From NCBI GenBank assembly GCA_023432985.1, contig JAEZEQ010000043.1, forward strand, positions 1-10,949: 10,949 bases of DNA. Reading direction: 5' to 3'. The translations under genes were made by a program, and so were the position numbers. Below are positions 6,479 through 10,949 of the stretch, piece by piece. Origin of the DNA: Bacteroidota bacterium. GTDB lineage: Bacteria; Bacteroidota; Bacteroidia; CAIKAF01. The notes under the pieces were generated by a model. That model worked only from the letters and a program-made list of their open reading frames with translations. It had not been told where the DNA came from and searched no databases. Numbering within the stretch: position 1 is the stretch's first letter; each line of letters starts with the position of its first letter.

Positions 6479-9343
6479 TTATGCCTCGACCATATCGGCG
6501 ATATAAGCCTCGAGCGGCACGCAGGTACAAATCAGATTACGGTCGCCATAGGCTTCGTTGACACGGGCAACGGAAGGCCAAAACTTATCGGTACGCAGGC
6601 GTTTCACAGGGAAAGCAGCCTTTTCCCGGGAATAAGGTTTATCCCACGCATCCGACACAACAGTTGCGCAAGTATGCGGTGCATTTTTAAGTACGTTTTG
6701 TACTTTATCGGCTTTCTCCATTTCAATTTCGCGAATTTCTTCACGGATAGCAATCATCGTTTCAATAAAGCGATCCAATTCGGTCTTACTTTCACTTTCT
6801 GTTGGCTCAATCATCAAAGTTCCGGCAACAGGGAAAGAAACGGTAGGCGCATGATATCCGTAGTCCATCAATCTTTTGGCAATATCGGCCACTTCAATAC
6901 CGGCGCTGCGTTTAAATTCGCGGCAATCGGCAATAAACTCATGTGCAACACGACCGTTATCGGCTGTATAAAGAGCCGGATAAAAATCCTTTAATTTTTC
7001 TTTCAAATAATTGGCATTCAATATCGCATATTGGGTACTTTCTTTCAGACCTTCGGCACCCAACATTTTAATATAGGCATAGGAAATAAGCAAAATCAAC
7101 GCACTTCCATAAGCAGCTGCTGAAACGGCGGTTTCGCCATCTCCGTTGTTGACATAGGCATGTCCGGGCAAATGCGGAGCGAGGTGTTTGCGCACACCGA
7201 TGGGACCCATGCCCGGGCCACCGCCTCCGTGTGGAATAGCGAAGGTTTTATGCAAATTGAGGTGACAAACATCGGCGCCAATATTACCGGGAGAGGTTAA
7301 TCCCACCTGTGCATTCATATTCGCACCATCCATATATACTTGTCCGCCCACGGCATGTATCATATCGGTAATTTCCCGTATACGTTCTTCATATACACCG
7401 TGCGTAGAAGGATAAGTAACCATCAAACAAGCGACCTTATCGCCATATAAATCGCAATTTCTTTTCAGGTCATCCACGTCAATATTTCCCAATTGATCGC
7501 ATTTCACAACCACTACCGAGAGTCCGGCCATCACAGCCGAAGCCGGATTGGTACCATGAGCTGATGAAGGAATAAGAGCTATACTGCGTTGGGTTTCTCC
7601 TTTGGCTTTGAAATAATTTCGTATAGCCATCAAGCCCGCATACTCGCCTTGTGCACCCGAATTGGGTTGAAGAGAAACGGCATCAAATCCGGTTATTTCG
7701 CATAAATCGGCCGATAATTCCTCAATAATTTCCATATAGCCTTGCACCTGATCTTTGGGCGCAAATGGATGTATGCCGGCAAATTCCGGACGCGAAAGTG
7801 GAATCAATTCGGTTGCGGCATTCAGTTTCATCGTACAAGAGCCTAAAGCAATCATACTATAATTCAACCCAATATCCTTTCTTTCCAGGCGGTTGATATA
7901 ACGCATCAATTCGGTTTCGCTATGGAAACTATTGAATACTTTTTGTTGCAAAAATGCACTTTTACGTTTTAATTTTTCGGGATAAAAATCGGATAAAACT
8001 TCCGGTTTCACCGCCTCTTTATTCAGCACTTCGGCAAAAATTCCGATTACCTTATGTGCATCTTCCATAGTGGTGAGTTCGTCACAGCTTATCCCAACCC
8101 AATTTTCTTTACCATAAAAGAAGTTACAGCCTTGTTTTTCGGCTTCTTTTCTCAATTTATCGCGCAATGCCGTATCGGCTTTCACAAAAACGGTATCGAA
8201 GAAAGCTTTATCGAGCACTTCGGCACCCAGAGCACGTAGTCCGACAAAAATAACAGATGCGGTTTCATGAATATTCGAAGCAATGTCTTTCAATCGTTGC
8301 GGACCGTGATAAACGGCATACATAGCTGCCATATTGGCCAAAAGGGCTTGGGCTGTACAAATATTTGAAGTTGCTTTATCGCGTTTGATATGTTGCTCGC
8401 GGGTTTGCAAGGCCATACGTAAAGCCGGATTTCCGTGTGCATCTACGGTAACACCGATAATACGACCGGGCAATTGTCTTTTGAATTCCTCTTTGGTACA
8501 GAAAAAAGCAGCATGCGGACCTCCAAATCCCATCGGTACGCCAAAACGTTGAGCCGAACCAAATGCGATATCAGCCCCCCATTCTCCGGGAGGAGTCAGC
8601 AAAGTTAGCGCCATTAAATCCGTAGCTACGGCTACTTTAATTCCCTGGGCGTGACATTTTTCTACAAATAAACGATAATCTTCAACCGTACCCATAGCAT
8701 TAGGATACTGCACCAAAGCACCGAAGAAATCGGAATCAAAAACAAAAGTTTCCGGATCTCCGCATACAATTTCAATATCCAAAGGTTCGGCGCGGGTAAG
8801 CAATACCGAAAGCGTTTGTGCATATACCGTATCGGCAACGAAAAAGCGGCGGGCATTCTGATTTGCTCCGGAGCGGTTATTAAAAAAAACATTCATTGCC
8901 TCGGCAGCAGCCGTTGCTTCGTCGAGCAAAGAGGCATTGGCCAGGGGCAATCCCGTAAGGTCAATAGCAATAGTCTGAAAATTGAGTAAGCTCTCCATAC
9001 GACCCTGAGAAATCTCGGCCTGATAAGGAGTGTATGCGGTGTACCAATAGGGACTCTCGAATACATTACGCATGATTACAGAGGGCACAAAAGTGCCATA
9101 ATAACCTTGACCTACAAAAGAGCTAAATACCTTATTTTTAGAAGCCTTTTCCTGAATCATATCCAGGTATTCTCTTTCACTGAGAGCCTGCTTCAAATTC
9201 AATCCTTTCTGAAGGCGAATAGAAGCGGGGACTACTTCCGAAATTAATTGGTTCATATCAGAAGCTCCGATGACTTCCAGCATTTCTGCTGTTTCTGCAG
9301 CAGACGGACCTACATGCCTAGAGGCAAACAATTCCTTTTTCAT
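6479..9343 (-). CDS. gcvP: Glycine dehydrogenase (decarboxylating), P protein of the glycine cleavage system
   Basis: The 954-residue product has the normal length of the single-chain P protein (about 950-960). It uses pyridoxal phosphate to decarboxylate glycine and passes the aminomethyl group to the lipoyl arm of the H protein, feeding one-carbon units to tetrahydrofolate via the T protein; it acts in the cytoplasm. The N-terminal half starts with FASRHVGPS (residues 6-14) and keeps LLDEATAAAEAM, GQGYYGT and the TSNICTAQALLAN stretch. The C-terminal half contains NSGAQGEYAGL, SSAHGTNPASA and VYMDGANMNAQVGL. The PLP-binding lysine is K699 in LNLHKTFAIPHGGGGPG, with the glycine-rich loop directly after it. 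All regions expected to be essential appear intact. Neither gcvT nor gcvH is adjacent, as is usual in Bacteroidota. The start at 9343 is fixed by the MKKELFASRHVGPS N-terminus and a promoter just upstream. Confidence 0.98.
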   Translation of the reverse strand: MKKELFASRHVGPSAAETAEMLEVIGASDMNQLISEVVPASIRLQKGLNLKQALSEREYLDMIQEKASKNKVFSSFVGQGYYGTFVPSVIMRNVFESPYWYTAYTPYQAEISQGRMESLLNFQTIAIDLTGLPLANASLLDEATAAAEAMNVFFNNRSGANQNARRFFVADTVYAQTLSVLLTRAEPLDIEIVCGDPETFVFDSDFFGALVQYPNAMGTVEDYRLFVEKCHAQGIKVAVATDLMALTLLTPPGEWGADIAFGSAQRFGVPMGFGGPHAAFFCTKEEFKRQLPGRIIGVTVDAHGNPALRMALQTREQHIKRDKATSNICTAQALLANMAAMYAVYHGPQRLKDIASNIHETASVIFVGLRALGAEVLDKAFFDTVFVKADTALRDKLRKEAEKQGCNFFYGKENWVGISCDELTTMEDAHKVIGIFAEVLNKEAVKPEVLSDFYPEKLKRKSAFLQQKVFNSFHSETELMRYINRLERKDIGLNYSMIALGSCTMKLNAATELIPLSRPEFAGIHPFAPKDQVQGYMEIIEELSADLCEITGFDAVSLQPNSGAQGEYAGLMAIRNYFKAKGETQRSIALIPSSAHGTNPASAVMAGLSVVVVKCDQLGNIDVDDLKRNCDLYGDKVACLMVTYPSTHGVYEERIREITDMIHAVGGQVYMDGANMNAQVGLTSPGNIGADVCHLNLHKTFAIPHGGGGPGMGPIGVRKHLAPHLPGHAYVNNGDGETAVSAAAYGSALILLISYAYIKMLGAEGLKESTQYAILNANYLKEKLKDFYPALYTADNGRVAHEFIADCREFKRSAGIEVADIAKRLMDYGYHAPTVSFPVAGTLMIEPTESESKTELDRFIETMIAIREEIREIEMEKADKVQNVLKNAPHTCATVVSDAWDKPYSREKAAFPVKRLRTDKFWPSVARVNEAYGDRNLICTCVPLEAYIADMVEA

Positions 9344-9365
9344 TAATTTGCTTTAAAAAAACAGG

Positions 9366-9397
9366 CAAATGTACTTAAATTTAACCTCATTCCTAAA
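9366..9397 (-). promoter_or_regulatory. Bacteroidota-type promoter for gcvP
   Basis: On the minus strand TTTA (9397-9394, one mismatch to TTTG) is followed after 20 bases by TACATTTG (9373-9366), a full match to TAnnTTTG. The element ends 22 bases before the ATG at 9343, leaving a leader of roughly 15-18 nt. That is too short for a glycine riboswitch. Confidence 0.6.
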
Positions 9398-9426
9398 TTC
9401 GTATCAGAATTTACCTTCGCTCCAAA

Positions 9427-9458
9427 TTTGCCCTTTTTTAAATTCATATTTTCATTTT
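9427..9458 (+). promoter_or_regulatory. Weak candidate promoter for the unknown protein/UbiA-like pair
   Basis: TTTG (9427-9430), a 20-base spacer and TTCATTTT (9451-9458) fit the consensus with two mismatches in the -7 element. The start point would fall about 20 bases before ATG 9486. A competing -7-like sequence, TTCCTTTG (9473-9480), lies very close to the ATG and has only TTTT in the -33 position. Either could be chance in this T-rich gap. Confidence 0.28.
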
Positions 9459-9485
9459 CAACGGGGATTTTGTTCCTTTGACTTT

Positions 9486-10256
9486 ATGCTAAAACGAAAA
9501 CACCTTATCGCATTTACCCTGCTGACGCTCTCTCCATTCAGCTTTAGTCAGTCCGGCATACAACCATGGAAAAAACCATTTATTGCATCCGAAAAAATGG
9601 AAGTAAAAGACGATTTTCTTCATTACGAAAACAAAAAAGGGAAAAGTAAAAAAATAGCCCTTTCGCGTATAGAGAAATATCAAATAGGCACACAAACATA
9701 TTATCCCAACGATTATGCTTTTTTTCTAAACGGGAAATTGAAAAAAGGACAATTCGCAGGTACAGACGATAGTTTGAAATTCGCCTTTAAAAGGCCCTCC
9801 GGTAAAATAAAAAAATGGGACAGAGGTCGGATTTTTTCATACCGTAAAAATGGGAAAGAACAAATTGTTTTCAGAACCTATATTACAGCCGAAGACTCCC
9901 TTTCTGTTGAAGCTGCTCGTGCATACGCCGAGGGCGGATTAGACGCAACACGGTATTATCGAAAGCCCTACGGAGCCATTGCCAATTTCTTTGTTGGTGC
10001 AGCCGGGGGATATTTTCTGGGACCATACGGCATTATTGCACCGGGAGTATACACGGGTGTAGAAGGTGCTATACCCCTCTATTTAAAAGGGAAAAAAGTA
10101 GAAGCTTATACCAAAGGACGATTGCAAACGGACTCCTATTATCGACAAGGCTTTATCAATAAAGTAAAAAAACGAAAAGCATTGATGTCGGGCCTGGGGG
10201 GACTGAGCGGATTTATAGTGGGATTTGGCGTACTGGAATACATGAAAGCAAAATAA
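9486..10256 (+). CDS. Exported or membrane protein of unknown function
   Basis: The frame is open from 9369, but the first 39 codons would overlap the gcvP promoter and have non-coding-like composition. The ATG at 9486 begins a clear signal peptide (MLKRKHLIAFTLLTLSPFSFSQ), giving 256 residues. The first part after the signal (about 23-130) is lysine-rich and appears beta-strand-like, with repeated 'xxGKxK' turns and GRIFSYRKNGKEQIVF. Then comes EAARAYAEGGLDATRYYRKPYG (143-164), a glycine-rich hydrophobic stretch (about 162-200), a basic polar segment, and a final hydrophobic Gly-rich helix (about 231-252) ending EYMKAK. The order 'GxxDAxxxYxKP.G, Gly-rich hydrophobic, Y..G., Gly-rich helix' recalls uncharacterised Bacteroidota proteins that I cannot name. 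Its stop codon overlaps the next start by one base (TAATG), implying translational coupling to the UbiA-like gene. No function can be assigned. Confidence 0.82.
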   Translation: MLKRKHLIAFTLLTLSPFSFSQSGIQPWKKPFIASEKMEVKDDFLHYENKKGKSKKIALSRIEKYQIGTQTYYPNDYAFFLNGKLKKGQFAGTDDSLKFAFKRPSGKIKKWDRGRIFSYRKNGKEQIVFRTYITAEDSLSVEAARAYAEGGLDATRYYRKPYGAIANFFVGAAGGYFLGPYGIIAPGVYTGVEGAIPLYLKGKKVEAYTKGRLQTDSYYRQGFINKVKKRKALMSGLGGLSGFIVGFGVLEYMKAK

Positions 10257-10949
10257 TGAACATAATAAAAGGCATTCTATACAGCAATGTCTGGATTGCA
10301 GGAGCCGGACTTTCCCTAGCCTGGTTTTTGCAAAATGCAATCGGAAAAGAATTGCCTCCTATAGGAGCACTCTTCATATTTGCATGTCTTTTTGCAGCCT
10401 ACACCTTATTGCGCATTTGGCAAAGTAAAACATTTGAAGTTTCGCCCAAAGATGAAAAATCCCAATTTATACGCAAACATAAAGACGCACTTCAACAATC
10501 CGCGATTATAGCTATTGGCACTGCACTTTTATGCCTATTCTTCATGCCCGGCCGCCTCTTCCTGGCCGCCATTCCGCCCGCCTTGGTAACCCTGCTTTAT
10601 TTTTCACCTCAAATCGGGAAATATCAATTCGTTCAACTCAAAAACAAAGCCTATCTAAAGGCCTTACTCGTGGCGTTGAACTGGGCCTATTTCTTACTTA
10701 TATTTCCCTTAATCCTCACCGATGAAAGCCGGATTTTTGACCTGTATACGCTGGTGTATTTTCTTGTTATTGCCTTATATATATGGACCCTGACCCTGAT
10801 ATTCGACATACGCGATGCCAAACAGGATAAAGAAAGAGATATTAAAACATGGTATGGGTTGCTGGGTTTGGCAAAAATGAAAAAGATTTGTTATGCCGCT
10901 TTTGTCCTTTCGCTATGCTTAATGTGGATTTTATATTTTTCACAGTATA
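10256..10949 (+). CDS. UbiA-superfamily membrane protein, C-terminus beyond window
   Basis: The frame starts at ATG 10256, which shares its A with the preceding TAA, and stays open for 231 residues to the window edge, so it is partial. About seven hydrophobic segments are visible, near residues 10-28, 35-54, 82-97, 101-118, 134-153, 163-182 and 208-229. After the sixth comes FDIRDAKQDKERDIKTW (183-199), which aligns with the second Asp-rich motif of UbiA prenyltransferases (RDxxxDxxxGxKT; here D187 and D191). The first Asp-rich motif, expected after the second helix (N/DxxxD), is not seen: the matching place reads AYTLLRIWQSK (48-58). It may therefore be a divergent UbiA-like protein of unknown activity rather than a working prenyltransferase; divergent short UbiA-like proteins are common in Bacteroidota genomes. 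Coupling to the preceding unknown exported protein suggests a joint envelope role, which is inference. Confidence 0.75.
   Translation, partial: MNIIKGILYSNVWIAGAGLSLAWFLQNAIGKELPPIGALFIFACLFAAYTLLRIWQSKTFEVSPKDEKSQFIRKHKDALQQSAIIAIGTALLCLFFMPGRLFLAAIPPALVTLLYFSPQIGKYQFVQLKNKAYLKALLVALNWAYFLLIFPLILTDESRIFDLYTLVYFLVIALYIWTLTLIFDIRDAKQDKERDIKTWYGLLGLAKMKKICYAAFVLSLCLMWILYFSQY

Noticed and set aside
6674..8892. Several 60-100 codon open frames on either strand inside gcvP.
   Set aside because: gcvP is intact and full length over this range; the alternative frames have biased, low-quality translations without domains and look like shadows of its codon usage.
9344..9485. Glycine riboswitch controlling gcvP.
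   Set aside because: The predicted leader is under 20 nt, and the full gap of 142 bases shows none of the paired aptamer features I would expect.
10083..10340. Minus-strand frame of 85 codons across the junction of the unknown-protein and UbiA-like genes.
   Set aside because: It lies opposite two coupled genes with sensible protein features, and its own translation is a Cys/Phe/His-rich shadow with no start signals.
1..10949. A defence island, mobile element, CRISPR array or biosynthetic cluster.
   Set aside because: No transposase, integrase, nuclease, toxin-antitoxin, repeat array or modular enzyme is visible in either strand; the genes are envelope and housekeeping types with uniform base composition.

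Overview
The window looks like ordinary chromosome from a member of the Bacteroidota (Flavobacteriia/Sphingobacteriia/Chitinophagia type). Three kinds of evidence agree. Two proteins carry C-terminal sorting domains of the type IX secretion system, which is found only in this phylum. A SPOR-domain protein and a DUF1684 protein have typical Bacteroidota form. Several intergenic gaps contain the phylum-specific promoter motif (TTTG, about 20 nt, TAnnTTTG), and clear Shine-Dalgarno sequences are absent. The DNA is moderately AT-rich and densely coded. No gap exceeds 175 bases, and I see no tRNA, rRNA, IS element, phage gene or CRISPR array.

Layout. (1) Bases 1-1182, minus strand: a SPOR-domain envelope protein followed after 22 bases by a multi-pass membrane protein cut by the window edge. 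(2) Bases 1183-1357: a divergent promoter region with two very good Bacteroidota promoters. (3) Bases 1358-4323, plus strand: a polyprenol-phosphate mannosyltransferase-like GT2 enzyme, then an MlaE-type permease and MlaF-type ATPase overlapping by 4 bases, then a secreted DUF1684 protein. (4) Bases 4327-6339, minus strand: two T9SS cargo proteins whose stop and start codons abut, reading toward the DUF1684 gene with only 3 bases between. (5) Bases 6479-9343, minus strand: full-length single-chain glycine dehydrogenase (gcvP), closed by a clear intrinsic terminator. (6) Bases 9486-10949, plus strand: an exported or membrane protein of unknown function, overlapping by one base (TAATG) a UbiA-superfamily membrane protein that runs off the window.

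Most of the window concerns the cell envelope: lipid-linked sugar synthesis, phospholipid movement between membranes, peptidoglycan-associated SPOR binding and secreted surface proteins. gcvP is the exception, a housekeeping one-carbon enzyme in its own transcription unit. I find no convincing evidence of a new multi-gene system. The least explained parts are the coupled unknown-protein/UbiA-like pair at the right end, where the UbiA-like protein appears to lack the first catalytic Asp motif, and the pair of T9SS cargo proteins with unrecognised passenger regions.
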